The position numbers and the translations under genes are program-made. This document shows positions 8,516-17,730 of a stretch of DNA of 64,000 bases, piece after piece; position 1 is the first letter of the stretch, and each line of letters begins with the position of its first letter. The notes beneath the pieces were generated by a model. It saw only the letters and a list, made by a program, of their open reading frames with translations, was not told where the DNA came from and made no database searches. The DNA is from Hyunsoonleella flava (GTDB lineage: Bacteria; Bacteroidota; Bacteroidia; Flavobacteriales; Flavobacteriaceae): the NCBI RefSeq assembly GCF_004310325.1, contig NZ_SIRT01000005.1:62001-126000 (forward strand), written 5' to 3'.

Positions 8516-9055
8516 TTAAGATTGAACTGTTTTACGAGATTGATAGATGTCCTTTGCTTTTGACAAACATTTATACTTCTGGTTTTTTGCAATCTTTTCA
8601 GATTTAAATTGCATTTTAATTGCAATCTCTTTGAAAGACATTGCCTTTACGTAAAACAGTTGTAAAAGTTCTTGACATCGTTTTCCTAATTCGAGAAATG
8701 CATGTTCTGCTTGCTGGTACTTCTTTTCTTCTAAAACGTTATGGAAGTGTTCAACCTTAACAGTGTTTAAGTCGTGAAGTTCTTGTTTTGAAAATTTCTT
8801 TTGGGTATCCTTCCAAATAAATCGGGATACCGAATATAAATAGGTATAAAATGATGATGTAAGTTTAAAATCTGATTTTTCCAGATTTCTATTCAGGATA
8901 ATTAAAGCTTCCTGAAACACATCTGAAGCATCCTGTTTCTGCCCTCCTTTTGAAAGGATTAGAGTTTCAATCTTTGGATACAAACTATATAACTTACTGA
9001 AAGCTTTTTCGCGTTGACCTTCTTTAAAAAGTTCTAAGATTTTTTGATCATTCAT
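8516..9055 (-). CDS. ECF-type RNA polymerase sigma factor
   Basis: A 179-residue sigma-70-family protein. Region 2 is at about 12-85 (FSKLYSLYPKIETLILSKGG, then ASDVFQEALIILNRNL) and region 4 at about 115-170 (CQELLQLFYVKAMSFKEIAI). It directs RNA polymerase to a specific regulon. It is the first gene of a pair with the single-pass membrane protein at 6975-8504. Confidence 0.85.
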   Translation of the reverse strand: MNDQKILELFKEGQREKAFSKLYSLYPKIETLILSKGGQKQDASDVFQEALIILNRNLEKSDFKLTSSFYTYLYSVSRFIWKDTQKKFSKQELHDLNTVKVEHFHNVLEEKKYQQAEHAFLELGKRCQELLQLFYVKAMSFKEIAIKMQFKSEKIAKNQKYKCLSKAKDIYQSRKTVQS

Positions 9056-9131
9056 AAAACTGGTTTATTACTTAATGGTCAAAATGCTAAAAGGTCTCCC
9101 AAAAAAACTAAAATAATTTATGCATATATAG

Positions 9132-9151
9132 ATTCCCGCCTTCGCGGGAAT
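9132..9151. repeat. Short palindromic repeat
   Basis: ATTCCCGC-CTTC-GCGGGAAT, a perfect 8-bp hairpin followed by GACA. It lies 10 bp beyond the stop of the DnaJ-like gene, in the sigma-gene promoter region. Its GGAATGACA flank matches the palindrome inside metG. Confidence 0.65.
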
Positions 9152-9160
9152 GACAAAAAC

Positions 9161-9931
9161 CTAAAACCGCAACTCTTTCTGCAACTGCTCATAAGCTTCT
9201 TGTACCTGTCTAAACTTTTCCTCAGCCCCTTCTTGATGTTCCTTTCCTAAATGAATCACACGATCTGGATGGTATTTTTTTGCCATTTTACGGTATGCTT
9301 TTTTAATTTCATCTACTGATGCATCTTTTTCAATCTCCAAAATCTTATAAGCATTATCCTTGCTATTATAAAACATGGCTTTGATGCTCTGGTAATCTTT
9401 AGAGCTGATACCCAAATAACCTGCTATGGTATAAATTTGGCGTTCTTCGTCTTTGGTAACCGTTCCATCGGCTTTTGCTATTCCAAATAAAAAATGGATG
9501 AGTTGTAAACGCGACGGATGATCCATCATAGACTTAATTTGCAAACACACGGGCCTAACTGAAACATTCTGCTTGCTAATCCCCTTAAATAATTTAAATG
9601 CATGATTTGCACGTTGCTTCCCATACATGTTTACAAACTGCTGGCGCACGTAATCCAACTCTCGCTGGTCTTGTTTGCCATCTGCCTTAATAACAACGGA
9701 AGCCAGCACCAACAAACTCACTTCAAAATCTCCTGATTGCGTTTGCGGACGTTGCCTTGGTTGTGTTCTATATGTTCTTCTTCCTCTAGTGGATTGCCGT
9801 TCTCCTAGCAATGGCTGACCGTTATCCGCCAATGAATCAATAACGCTACCAATTGCCAACCCAATTATGGCACCTATAGGGCCGCCAAAAGACCATCCCA
9901 AAGCACCTCCTATCCATTTTGAAAAACTCAT
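9161..9931 (-). CDS. TerB-DnaJ domain protein (DjlA-like)
   Basis: A 256-residue co-chaperone-like protein. A Gly-rich hydrophobic N-terminus ([20 protein letters not shown], about residues 8-27) likely inserts in the membrane. A TerB/tellurite-resistance-like helical domain occupies about 68-175 ([20 protein letters not shown] and a second [11 protein letters not shown] repeat). A J domain at about 188-255 has the HPD signature (KKYHPDRV). J domains stimulate Hsp70/DnaK. This order is that of DjlA, so a membrane-tethered DnaK partner is the best reading. Confidence 0.85.
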   Translation of the reverse strand: MSFSKWIGGALGWSFGGPIGAIIGLAIGSVIDSLADNGQPLLGERQSTRGRRTYRTQPRQRPQTQSGDFEVSLLVLASVVIKADGKQDQRELDYVRQQFVNMYGKQRANHAFKLFKGISKQNVSVRPVCLQIKSMMDHPSRLQLIHFLFGIAKADGTVTKDEERQIYTIAGYLGISSKDYQSIKAMFYNSKDNAYKILEIEKDASVDEIKKAYRKMAKKYHPDRVIHLGKEHQEGAEEKFRQVQEAYEQLQKELRF

Positions 9932-10075
9932 TTATATTTCTAAATTTTATTTTCAATCAAATATACTATTGTTAGTTGAAAAATTTCGCGTTTTGTTACG
10001 CAAGCCGAAATTATTTGAGATTATAATTTCTTTCACAAATTTTCTTTTACTATCTAAATAACCAAATCTTACCCC

Positions 10076-10198
10076 GCGTTAAGAATAGAAGCGGCATCCT
10101 TTTTGGTATGGAGGCTGAGGTTCTCGAAGCCTCCATACCAAAAAGATATAGCGGATAGCCTGACCTTATAACGCCATAAGCGTTTTAAGGGAACGCCC
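10076..10198 (-). repeat. Dispersed intergenic repeat, copy B, with strong hairpin
   Basis: Same family as 404-524 but in reverse orientation: on the minus strand it begins GGGCGTTCCC, contains GGTCAGGCTATCC and ends CTTAACGC. In its centre a 17-bp perfect inverted repeat (TTTTTGGTATGGAGGCT at 10100-10116 and its complement at 10128-10144) surrounds an 11-nt loop. Confidence 0.7.
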
Positions 10199-10223
10199 TA
10201 ATAAATTTTGCCTGTTTTTTAAT

Positions 10224-10231
10224 TAACTTTG
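10224..10231 (+). promoter_or_regulatory. Promoter -7 element (TAACTTTG)
   Basis: Matches the Bacteroidota TANNTTTG core, 33 nt before the bacilliredoxin start. A TTTG lies only 13 nt further upstream, closer than the usual -33 spacing, so the upstream element is uncertain. Confidence 0.45.
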
Positions 10232-10264
10232 TAGCGTATAAATTTTAATATAAAAGATAAAAAT

Positions 10265-10675
10265 ATGTATCCAGCAGAATTAGTAAAACCAATGCGCGAG
10301 GATTTAACCAATGTTGGTTTTGAAGAATTACAAACGGCAGAGGCTGTTGATGCTGCACTTGCAAAAGAAGGGACAACTCTAGTTGTTGTGAACTCGGTTT
10401 GTGGATGTGCCGCTGCCAATGCAAGACCAGGGGCTAGAATGAGTTTACAAAATGCGAAACGACCAGATAATATTGCTACAGTTTTTGCAGGAGTAGACCG
10501 TGAAGCTGTTGAAAAAGCAAGAGAATATATGATTCCGTTTCCACCAAGCTCACCTAGTATGGCTTTATTCAAAAACGGCGAATTGGTACACATGTTAGAG
10601 CGTCATCATATTGAAGGAAGACCTGCAGAGTTAATTGCAGAAAACCTAATGGATGCTTACAACGAGCACTGTTAA
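10265..10675 (+). CDS. BrxA/BrxB family bacilliredoxin
   Basis: A 136-residue cytoplasmic protein of the YphP/YqiW (DUF1094) family. The CGC redox motif is at about residues 47-49 (VNSVCGCAAANARPG), and the C-terminal HMLERHHIEGR motif and final Cys are typical. Bacillus homologues remove bacillithiol from oxidised proteins; in flavobacteria the low-molecular-weight thiol is less certain. Length and start match the family. It has its own -7 element and terminator, so it is monocistronic. Confidence 0.9.
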   Translation: MYPAELVKPMREDLTNVGFEELQTAEAVDAALAKEGTTLVVVNSVCGCAAANARPGARMSLQNAKRPDNIATVFAGVDREAVEKAREYMIPFPPSSPSMALFKNGELVHMLERHHIEGRPAELIAENLMDAYNEHC

Positions 10676-10702
10676 TTTAAGACAGAATTAAAGTTATAAA
10701 AG

Positions 10703-10727
10703 ACCGCGATATTATCGTGGTTTTTTT
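10703..10727 (+). terminator. Rho-independent terminator
   Basis: ACCGCGAT-ATT-ATCGTGGT (one G-T pair) followed by seven Ts, 27 nt after the bacilliredoxin stop. Confidence 0.8.
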
Positions 10728-10761
10728 ATGTCCTTATGCCATATTACATTAATTTTGGTGC

Positions 10762-11499
10762 ATGCAGAAATTGCTTTCATATCCCATATCGGTAATTTAC
10801 TACCTGTTTTTTGGATTAACATTGGTTGTTTTTCATCCCATACAGTGGGTTTGCTTTAATCTTTTTGGTTATCAAGCCCATAAATTAAGTGTAGATGCAC
10901 TTCAATTTTGTTTAATGCGATGCGCTAATATTTTAGGTACACGTTTTTCATTTAAAAACCCCCATAGTATACCTACCGATAAGCCTTTAATTATTATTGC
11001 AAACCACCAAAGTCTATATGATATCTCGCCCATTATGTGGTTTATGCGCAAGCACCACACAAAGTTTATTAGTAAAATTGAATTAGGTAAGGGCATCCCC
11101 AGTGTGTCTTACAATTTACGCCATGGTGGCTCTGTATTAATCGATAGGAAAAACCCAAGACAGTCTCTACCAGCTATTACCAAGTTTGGGGAGTATATTG
11201 AAAATACAAAAAGGGCCGCAGTAATCTTTCCTGAAGGCACCAGAAGTAAAGATGGTACGCCAAAACCTTTTCAAACTAAGGGGCTGCAAATGCTGTTTAA
11301 AAAAATTCCATCTGCTGTAATCGTACCAATAAGCATTAATAACTCATGGAAAATGCAGCGTTACGGTATGTTCCCCATGGGGTTGGGTACTCATATTAAA
11401 TTTACAGTACATAAGCCTTTGGAATTGGCTACCTTTGCTGATATGCAAGAGCTCATAAAACATGTTGAAAGCACAATTAAAGCCCATATTCACCCTTAA
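10762..11499 (+). CDS. 1-acyl-sn-glycerol-3-phosphate acyltransferase
   Basis: PlsC-type enzyme that acylates lysophosphatidate to phosphatidate at the inner membrane. The HX4D catalytic motif is NHQSLYD (about residues 81-87) and the FPEGTRSKDG motif follows near 153. Two N-terminal hydrophobic segments (SVIYYLFFGLTLVVF) anchor it. 245 residues is normal. It leads a compact group with the desaturase 12 bp downstream. A TAATTTTG element ends 4 nt before the ATG (10750-10757), so if used the transcript would be nearly leaderless. Confidence 0.9.
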   Translation: MQKLLSYPISVIYYLFFGLTLVVFHPIQWVCFNLFGYQAHKLSVDALQFCLMRCANILGTRFSFKNPHSIPTDKPLIIIANHQSLYDISPIMWFMRKHHTKFISKIELGKGIPSVSYNLRHGGSVLIDRKNPRQSLPAITKFGEYIENTKRAAVIFPEGTRSKDGTPKPFQTKGLQMLFKKIPSAVIVPISINNSWKMQRYGMFPMGLGTHIKFTVHKPLELATFADMQELIKHVESTIKAHIHP

Positions 11500-11511
11500 A
11501 TATATAGATTA

Positions 11512-12507
11512 ATGTCGTTGAAAAATGTAAGATTAGAGGTTATGCAATTCATAGAAAAAGATGTTGCTAGCCTCATGGAAAAATATTTAATTCCTATTGA
11601 AAAGATATGGCAACCTACAGACTTTTTACCCAATTCTGAGTCAGATACGTTTTTCGAGGAAATTCAAGAAATTCAAGAGCTAGCAAAAGAATTACCTTAT
11701 GATTTTTGGGTGGTTTTAGTTGGAGATATGATTACCGAAGAAGCACTACCAACTTACGAATCTTGGTTGATGGATGTTGAAGGCGTAAACCAAGTTGAAA
11801 ACGGTGGCAATGGTTGGAGCAAATGGGTAAAGCATTGGACTGGTGAGGAAAACAGACATGGCGATGTGCTGAATAAATATCTGTATTTATCTGGACGCGT
11901 AAATATGAAGGAAATTGAAAAAACTACACAATATTTAATTGCTGATGGTTTTGATATTGGTACAGACAGAGATCCCTATAAAAACTTTGTGTACACAAGT
12001 TTTCAAGAGTTAGCCACATATGTGTCTCATAACCGAGTAGCAAAAATTGCTAAGAAAAAAGGCAACAAACGTTTGGCAAAAATGTGCCAGATCATTTCGG
12101 GAGATGAAATGCGTCATCACCATGCATATTCTGAATTTGTTGAGCGTATTTTTAAGGTAGACCCTAGCCAAATGATGATGGCTTTTCATTATATGATGAA
12201 GCAAAAAATTACCATGCCAGCTCATTTTTTAAGAGAATCTGGAGGAAAGATCAGTACCGCTTTCGAAGAATTTTCAAATACGGCACAACGCATAGGCGTT
12301 TACACATCAAAAGATTATGTAGACATTTTACAAAAACTCATTGATCGTTGGCAGATTGATAAAATTACCAACCTCACTCAAGAGGCCGAAAAAGCACGCG
12401 ATTACTTAATGAAATTGCCCTCTAGGATGTACCGATTGTCTGAGCGCATGAAGATTCCTGAAAACTCTTATGAGTTTAAGTGGGTAACACCAGCTGTAGT
12501 TAAATAA
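11512..12507 (+). CDS. Acyl-ACP desaturase
   Basis: Soluble di-iron desaturase (stearoyl-ACP desaturase type) that introduces a cis double bond into acyl-ACP chains. Iron ligands are visible in GEENRHGD (Glu112/113 and His116) and in SGDEMRHHHAY (near 200), with a further Glu in VGDMITEEALPTYE (near 76-84). 331 residues is typical of the bacterial form. It sits between plsC-like and HD genes with small gaps, implying co-expression in membrane-lipid synthesis. Confidence 0.9.
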   Translation: MSLKNVRLEVMQFIEKDVASLMEKYLIPIEKIWQPTDFLPNSESDTFFEEIQEIQELAKELPYDFWVVLVGDMITEEALPTYESWLMDVEGVNQVENGGNGWSKWVKHWTGEENRHGDVLNKYLYLSGRVNMKEIEKTTQYLIADGFDIGTDRDPYKNFVYTSFQELATYVSHNRVAKIAKKKGNKRLAKMCQIISGDEMRHHHAYSEFVERIFKVDPSQMMMAFHYMMKQKITMPAHFLRESGGKISTAFEEFSNTAQRIGVYTSKDYVDILQKLIDRWQIDKITNLTQEAEKARDYLMKLPSRMYRLSERMKIPENSYEFKWVTPAVVK

Positions 12508-12513
12508 TTCGGA

Positions 12514-13170
12514 ATGACACCAGAAACAATCATAAGCGAAACGATAATTTTTGTTAAAAAAACCCTGCAGGATGCTGAAGGCGGACACGATTGGTTTCAT
12601 GTAGAACGGGTTTATAAAAACAGTTTGTTAATTGCAAAACATGAACCTGTGGATACTTTTGTTGTGTCTTTGGGCGCATTACTCCACGACATTGCTGATA
12701 GTAAATTCCATAATGGTGATGAGACTATCGGGCCCAAAATAGCACGGGAGTTTTTATTTAAAATGAATGTAGACTCAACTGCGATTGAACATATAATTGC
12801 AATTATTGAAAATATTTCATTTAAGTCAAGTCTAGATGATAACCAGAAGTTTTGGTCTAAAGAACTGGACGTGGTACAAGATGCGGACAGGTTAGATGCC
12901 ATAGGCGCAATAGGTATTGCAAGAGCCTTTAATTACGGTGGTTTTAAAAACCGAGCACTTTATAATCCGGAAATAAAACCAGATTTAAATATGACCAAAG
13001 AAGCCTACAAAGCTTCTAAGGCACCAACCATAAATCATTTTTACGAAAAGCTATTACTTCTAAAAAATAAAATGAATACCAAAACAGGAAAAGAACTAGC
13101 GGGAAAGCGCCATAAATTTATGGAACTGTACCTTCAACAGTTTTATAAAGAATGGTCTTCAGAATTATGA
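12514..13170 (+). CDS. HD-domain metal-dependent phosphohydrolase
   Basis: A 218-residue YedJ/YpgQ-like HD protein. Metal ligands are GGHDWFHVERV (about 24-34), ALLHDIADSKF (HD pair, near 57) and VVQDADRLDAIGAIGI (near 124). Relatives hydrolyse nucleotides. It starts 6 bp after the desaturase stop, so it is co-transcribed; the functional link to lipids is unknown. Confidence 0.85.
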   Translation: MTPETIISETIIFVKKTLQDAEGGHDWFHVERVYKNSLLIAKHEPVDTFVVSLGALLHDIADSKFHNGDETIGPKIAREFLFKMNVDSTAIEHIIAIIENISFKSSLDDNQKFWSKELDVVQDADRLDAIGAIGIARAFNYGGFKNRALYNPEIKPDLNMTKEAYKASKAPTINHFYEKLLLLKNKMNTKTGKELAGKRHKFMELYLQQFYKEWSSEL

Positions 13171-13335
13171 TATTCTAATTTAACGCATTGATATACAATT
13201 ATTTATTTTATTATTTTTCATCATTTTTTTATCAAAATAGTACAATAACTTGTTAAAAATGATGTTTTAGTCAATATTCCTATTTCCTAATTTTGTTTTG
13301 CACTAATTATTATAAATCATTTAATAAGGAAAACA

Positions 13336-13446
13336 ATGATTAAAAATAACAGAGGTAGGCTAAATCGTTTTATATACATAAGCTTTTTAATATTAATATT
13401 ACCTGTAATAGTGGGTCTTTTATTATTAGGATTTAAGTTGTTTTAG
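13336..13446 (+). CDS. Putative 36-aa single-pass membrane protein
   Basis: An ATG at 13336, preceded by an AAGGAAA ribosome-site-like stretch, opens a 36-codon frame. A basic N-terminus (MIKNNRGRLNRF) is followed by a 20-residue hydrophobic helix (residues 12-32, FLILILPVIVGLLLLGF). A TAATTTTG element (13288-13295) lies 41 nt upstream. The layout is that of a real small inner-membrane protein, but I know no family. The rest of the 13171-13662 gap is AT-rich without further signals. Confidence 0.4.
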   Translation: MIKNNRGRLNRFIYISFLILILPVIVGLLLLGFKLF

Positions 13447-13662
13447 TTATTTAGTAGTCTGTACTTTATAGAGTACATCTTTCAAATTTTAGCTAGGTCT
13501 TTATATATATCATTCGTAACTGAATAATGAGTATCACCGTGCTCTTAGATTTACTTTTATTAAATCTTTTTGATTTAAGAATTAGCTATATGATTAACGT
13601 ATGTTAATTTTTAATCTTTTTTTACTTAAATTAGCAATTCACTAACTAGAAATTTATAAAAT

Positions 13663-14064
13663 ATGTTAAAAGAATTCAAAGAATTTGCAATGAAGGGCAA
13701 CCTTGTAGACATTGCAGTAGGTTTTGTAATGGGTGCTGCTTTTAATAAAGTAGTTGCATCATTTACTGGAGGTATTGTCTCACCTCTTGTTGGTCTATTA
13801 TTCGATACAGACTTTAAGGATTTAAAGTATAAATTAACAGAAGGTACACTAAACGACGCAGGGGAAATGGTAGGAGAAGTTTATTTAGAGCATGGACAAT
13901 TCATCACTAATGTTCTTGACTTTATTATCGTAGCATTTGTAATGTTTATGGTAGTTAAAGGTGTTAATAAAATGAAAAAGAAAGAGGAGCCTGCTCCAGA
14001 AGAACCAGCAGGACCATCTCAAGAAGATTTACTTGCTGAAATAAGAGATTTGCTTAAAAAATAA
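13663..14064 (+). CDS. mscL: Large-conductance mechanosensitive channel
   Basis: Inner-membrane channel that opens under hypo-osmotic stress. It begins MLKEFKEFAMKGNLVDIAVGFVMG, the conserved amphipathic helix plus first membrane helix. The second helix is at about 88-107 (VLDFIIVAFVMFMVVKG), followed by the charged C-terminal bundle (EEPAPEEPAGPSQEDLLAEI). 133 residues is the usual length. It is monocistronic, with a terminator directly after it. Confidence 0.96.
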   Translation: MLKEFKEFAMKGNLVDIAVGFVMGAAFNKVVASFTGGIVSPLVGLLFDTDFKDLKYKLTEGTLNDAGEMVGEVYLEHGQFITNVLDFIIVAFVMFMVVKGVNKMKKKEEPAPEEPAGPSQEDLLAEIRDLLKK

Positions 14065-14102
14065 CAACTTGTTAAATAAATAACAACCTGTTATTTGTTG
14101 TT

Positions 14103-14139
14103 AAAAAGCCCTTGTTTTCTGAAAATGAGGGCTTTTTTT
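14103..14139 (+). terminator. Rho-independent terminator of mscL
   Basis: AAAAAGCCCT (14103-14112) pairs with AGGGCTTTTT (14128-14137); the T-run continues to 14139. Confidence 0.85.
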
Positions 14140-14171
14140 GTATCTAGAATTGTAATTAATACTTAGTTTTG
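14138..14171 (+). promoter_or_regulatory. Promoter of asd (TTG-N23-TAGTTTTG)
   Basis: A TTG at 14138-14140 and TAGTTTTG at 14164-14171 are 23 nt apart, within the flavobacterial -33/-7 spacing, and 31 nt before the asd start. The -33 element overlaps the preceding terminator's T-run. Confidence 0.6.
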
Positions 14172-14202
14172 TCCTCTCAAAACAATAAAAAGAAAAGAAA
14201 AA

Positions 14203-15192
14203 ATGAAAGTAGCTGTTGTTGGTGCCACTGGTATGGTTGGCGAAGTGATGTTAAAAGTACTTGCAGAACGTAATTTTCCTGTAACGGAATTAATTCCTGT
14301 TGCTTCAGAACGCTCTGTTGGTAAAACATTAACCTACAAGGGTAATGATTATAAAGTAGTTGGTTTGGAAACTGCTGTTTCTATGAAGCCAGATATCGCC
14401 TTATTCTCAGCAGGCGGAGGAACATCCATTGAATGGGCTCCTAAATTTGCTGAAGCTGGTACTACAGTTGTAGATAACTCCTCTGCTTGGAGAATGGATC
14501 CTACAAAAAAATTAGTGGTTCCTGAGATTAATGCGAGCGAATTAACTAAAGATGATAAGATTATTGCAAACCCTAATTGTTCTACAATTCAATTAGTAAT
14601 GGCTTTAAATCCGCTTCACAAAAAATATAAAATGAAACGTGTAGTGGTGTCTACATATCAATCTGTTTCTGGTACTGGAGTAAAAGCCGTACGTCAGTTA
14701 GAAAACGAGATTGCAGGTGTTGAAGGTGAAATGGCATATCCTTATCCTATAGGAAGAAATGCATTACCACATTGTGATGTATTTGAGGATAACGGATACA
14801 CCAAAGAGGAAATGAAATTAGCTAGAGAGCCACAGAAAATTATGAACGACAGAACATTTTCCGTATCTGCCACAGCAGTAAGAATACCAACCGCTGGAGG
14901 GCATTCTGAATCTGTTAACGTGGAGTTTGAAAATGATTTTGATTTGGCCGATATCCGTAAGCTTTTACATGAAACACCTGGTGTAGTTGTGCAAGACAAC
15001 ACAGATACCAATACTTACCCAATGCCTATTTTCGCTCATGAAAAAGACGAGGTGTTTGTTGGACGTATTCGTCGCGATGAAACACAACCCAACACATTAA
15101 ACATGTGGATTGTTGCAGATAATTTGCGTAAAGGAGCGGCTACCAATACCGTACAAATTGCAGAGTATTTAGTTGATAATAATTTAGTGTAA
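14203..15192 (+). CDS. asd: Aspartate-semialdehyde dehydrogenase
   Basis: Reduces aspartyl phosphate to aspartate semialdehyde for Lys/DAP, Thr and Met synthesis, using NADPH. The N-terminal Rossmann motif is GATGMVGEVM (residues 7-16). The catalytic Cys lies in NPNCSTIQ (about 126) and the active-site His in TAGGHSESVN (near 230). 329 residues and the start match the family. It is flanked by its own promoter and terminator. Confidence 0.96.
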   Translation: MKVAVVGATGMVGEVMLKVLAERNFPVTELIPVASERSVGKTLTYKGNDYKVVGLETAVSMKPDIALFSAGGGTSIEWAPKFAEAGTTVVDNSSAWRMDPTKKLVVPEINASELTKDDKIIANPNCSTIQLVMALNPLHKKYKMKRVVVSTYQSVSGTGVKAVRQLENEIAGVEGEMAYPYPIGRNALPHCDVFEDNGYTKEEMKLAREPQKIMNDRTFSVSATAVRIPTAGGHSESVNVEFENDFDLADIRKLLHETPGVVVQDNTDTNTYPMPIFAHEKDEVFVGRIRRDETQPNTLNMWIVADNLRKGAATNTVQIAEYLVDNNLV

Positions 15193-15212
15193 ATATGACC
15201 TCTTTGGGTTTT

Positions 15213-15240
15213 AAAGGCTTCTATTTATAGGAGCCTTTTT
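15213..15240 (+). terminator. Rho-independent terminator of asd
   Basis: AAAGGCTTCTA-TTTA-TAGGAGCCTTTTT forms a near-perfect stem with a T-tail 20 nt after the stop. Confidence 0.85.
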
Positions 15241-15297
15241 GCTTTGTAAATGACACTTAATGCTTTGAGTGATGCACTGCTTTCGGCAAATAAGCCT

Positions 15298-15426
15298 GCG
15301 TTAGGGATTGCAGCGGTAGCTTTTGCCGAGGTGCGCGTCGAGGCAAAACTTTTAACCCTTCGACTGCGCTCAGGATAAACTCCAAGCCCGACCCCTTGTG
15401 GGTAACCTGCCTGCCAGTAGGCAGGC
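15298..15426 (-). repeat. Composite of dispersed repeats (copy C plus two palindromes)
   Basis: On the minus strand GGGTCGGGCTTGG (15384-15394 region) and GCTGCAATCCCTAACGC (ending at 15298) mark a third, partial copy of the 404-524 family. Inside it lies TTCGACTGCGCTCAGG, the core also found inside and upstream of metG. Beside it is the palindrome CCTGCCTGCC-AGTA-GGCAGG (15407-15426). The 309-bp gap between asd and the peptidase otherwise holds only the asd terminator. Confidence 0.6.
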
Positions 15427-15501
15427 GCGTAAAAACATTAACAATACCTAAACAGTTTAAAATTCCTAAATCAGCTATTTTTGATGAAATTATAGCAAAA
15501 G

Positions 15502-17664
15502 ATGAAAAAACTAATATTAACTGCACTCGTTATTTCTGTATTAATGGGGTGTAAAGAAACCAAAGACAAAAATACTATTGTTGTGGATTACCCGAAAACT
15601 AAAACTGTTGACACCGTGGATACTTATTTTGGTATTGCAGTAAAAGACCCTTACCGATGGCTAGAGGATGATAGAAGTGAAGAAACTGAAGCATGGGTGA
15701 AGACGCAAAATAAAACCACGTTTGGCTACTTGGATAATATTCCGTTTCGGGAAGATTTAAAAGAACGTTTGTCCAAACTTTGGAATTACCAGAAAGTTGG
15801 AGCACCATTTATTGAAGGTGATTACACGTATTTTTATAAAAATGACGGATTGCAAAACCAATATGTGATTTACCGACATAAAACTGGAGAAGACCCAAGT
15901 ACCGCATCTGTATTTTTAGACCCAAATACATTTTCTGAAGATGGTACGGTATCGTTAGGCAATGTAAGTTTTTCTAAAAACGGGAAAATTTTAGCCTATT
16001 CTATTTCTGAAGGAGGTAGTGATTGGAGAAAAATTCTAATAATGGATACCGAAAATAGAGAAATCCTTGAGGATACTTTAGTGGATGTAAAGTTTAGCGG
16101 TATCTCTTGGTACAAAAATGAAGGATTTTACTATTCAAGTTACAACAAACCCAAGGGCAGTGAACTATCTGCTAAAACAGATCAGCACAAAGTATATTAT
16201 CACAAGTTGGGTACATCACAAAAAAATGATACTTTGATTTTTGGTGGCATTCCTGAGGAAAAGCACCGTTACATATACGGGACAGTTACTGAAGATGATA
16301 AATACCTAATCCTTTCTCCTAAAATTTCAACTTCAGGTAATAAGCTTTTAATCAAAGACTTAACAAAACCAAATAGTAAGTTAATTACTGTTTTAGATCA
16401 TACGGATAGTGATACGTACGTAATTGATAACGTGGGTAGCAAGCTGTTTTTAGTTACTAACTTGAATGCGCCCAACAAAAAAATTGTTTCAGTTGATGCT
16501 TCTAATCCTGCACCAAATAACTGGGTAGATGTGATTCCTGAAACAGAGCACGTATTATCTCCTTCAACTGGCGGTGGTTATTTTATTACCGAATATATGG
16601 TTGATGCCATTTCTAAAGTTTTACAATATGATTATGATGGAAAATTAGTGAGGGAAATCGAACTACCTGGTGTTGGTAACGCTAATGGTTTTGGTGCAAA
16701 AAAAGAAGAGCAAGTAGATTATTATTCATTTACAAACTATAATACGCCATCTAGTATTTATAAATACGATTTAAAAACAGGTGAATCAAAGTTGTATTGG
16801 AAACCTTCTATTGCCTTTAATAGTGAAGATTATGAAAGCAATCAGGTGTTTTACAGTTCTAAAGATGGCACTAAAGTCCCAATGATAATAACACATAAAA
16901 AAGGATTGGAGCTTAATGGAAAAAACCCAACTATTCTCTATGGTTACGGCGGTTTTAACATTAGTTTAAATCCGTCTTTTAGCATTACAAATGCTGTTTG
17001 GATGGAACAAGGCGGCATTTTAGCAGTGCCTAATTTAAGAGGTGGTGGCGAGTACGGTAAAAAATGGCATATAGCAGGAACAAAATTGCAAAAACAAAAC
17101 GTATTTGACGACTTTATAGCTGGTGGAGAATACTTAATTGAAAACAACTATACCTCATCAGATTATCTGGCTATTAGAGGTGGCTCAAATGGCGGCTTAC
17201 TAGTTGGTGCTGTAATGACTCAGCGTCCAGATTTAGCCAAAGTAGCACTACCTGCAGTTGGTGTTTTAGACATGTTGCGTTACCACACATTTACGGCTGG
17301 CGCAGGATGGGCTTATGATTATGGTACGGCCAATGATAATAAGGAAATGTTTGAATATCTTAAAGGCTATTCGCCTGTGCATAATGTAAAAGAAGGTGTA
17401 GCATATCCAGCAACTTTAGTAACCACGGGCGATCATGACGACCGTGTTGTACCAGCACACAGTTTTAAATTTGCTGCAGAATTACAAAGCAAGCAAACTG
17501 GCGATAACCCAACACTCATTAGAATTGAAACCGATGCGGGTCACGGCGCTGGAACGCCAGTAAGTAAAACTATAGAGCAATATGCTGATATTTTTGGGTT
17601 TACACTTTACAATATGGGTTTTGAAACCTTACCAAATAAGGCAAATGCGACATTAAAAGATTAA
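15502..17664 (+). CDS. Prolyl oligopeptidase (S9A), lipoprotein
   Basis: Cleaves short peptides after proline. The lipoprotein signal LVISVLMGC puts acylated Cys at residue 17 and the enzyme in the periplasm. A seven-bladed propeller (about 70-420) gates the C-terminal alpha/beta hydrolase. The catalytic triad is Ser in [11 protein letters not shown] (about 560), Asp in GDHDDRVVP (about 645) and His in DAGHGAG (about 680). 720 residues is the family length. Confidence 0.95.
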   Translation: MKKLILTALVISVLMGCKETKDKNTIVVDYPKTKTVDTVDTYFGIAVKDPYRWLEDDRSEETEAWVKTQNKTTFGYLDNIPFREDLKERLSKLWNYQKVGAPFIEGDYTYFYKNDGLQNQYVIYRHKTGEDPSTASVFLDPNTFSEDGTVSLGNVSFSKNGKILAYSISEGGSDWRKILIMDTENREILEDTLVDVKFSGISWYKNEGFYYSSYNKPKGSELSAKTDQHKVYYHKLGTSQKNDTLIFGGIPEEKHRYIYGTVTEDDKYLILSPKISTSGNKLLIKDLTKPNSKLITVLDHTDSDTYVIDNVGSKLFLVTNLNAPNKKIVSVDASNPAPNNWVDVIPETEHVLSPSTGGGYFITEYMVDAISKVLQYDYDGKLVREIELPGVGNANGFGAKKEEQVDYYSFTNYNTPSSIYKYDLKTGESKLYWKPSIAFNSEDYESNQVFYSSKDGTKVPMIITHKKGLELNGKNPTILYGYGGFNISLNPSFSITNAVWMEQGGILAVPNLRGGGEYGKKWHIAGTKLQKQNVFDDFIAGGEYLIENNYTSSDYLAIRGGSNGGLLVGAVMTQRPDLAKVALPAVGVLDMLRYHTFTAGAGWAYDYGTANDNKEMFEYLKGYSPVHNVKEGVAYPATLVTTGDHDDRVVPAHSFKFAAELQSKQTGDNPTLIRIETDAGHGAGTPVSKTIEQYADIFGFTLYNMGFETLPNKANATLKD

Positions 17665-17686
17665 TTTCAAAAAGCATTATTTATGG

Positions 17687-17716
17687 CACGCTTCCTCATC
17701 AGAAGCGTGTTTTTTT
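17687..17716 (+). terminator. Rho-independent terminator of the prolyl oligopeptidase
   Basis: CACGCTTC-CTCATCA-GAAGCGTG with seven Ts. It lies inside a possible upstream extension of the next gene, which argues that the ABC gene starts later, at 17731 or 17737. Confidence 0.88.
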
Positions 17717-17730
17717 ATAGTACTTTTGCC

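Noticed and set aside
15257-15526. 89-codon minus-strand frame
   Set aside because: Its sequence (for example RLPTGRQV and FILSAVEG) is the translation of palindromic repeats, and it overlaps the start of the prolyl oligopeptidase.
17683-17730. Upstream start of the ABC ATPase
   Set aside because: These codons span the previous gene's terminator hairpin; the protein begins normally at 17731 or 17737.
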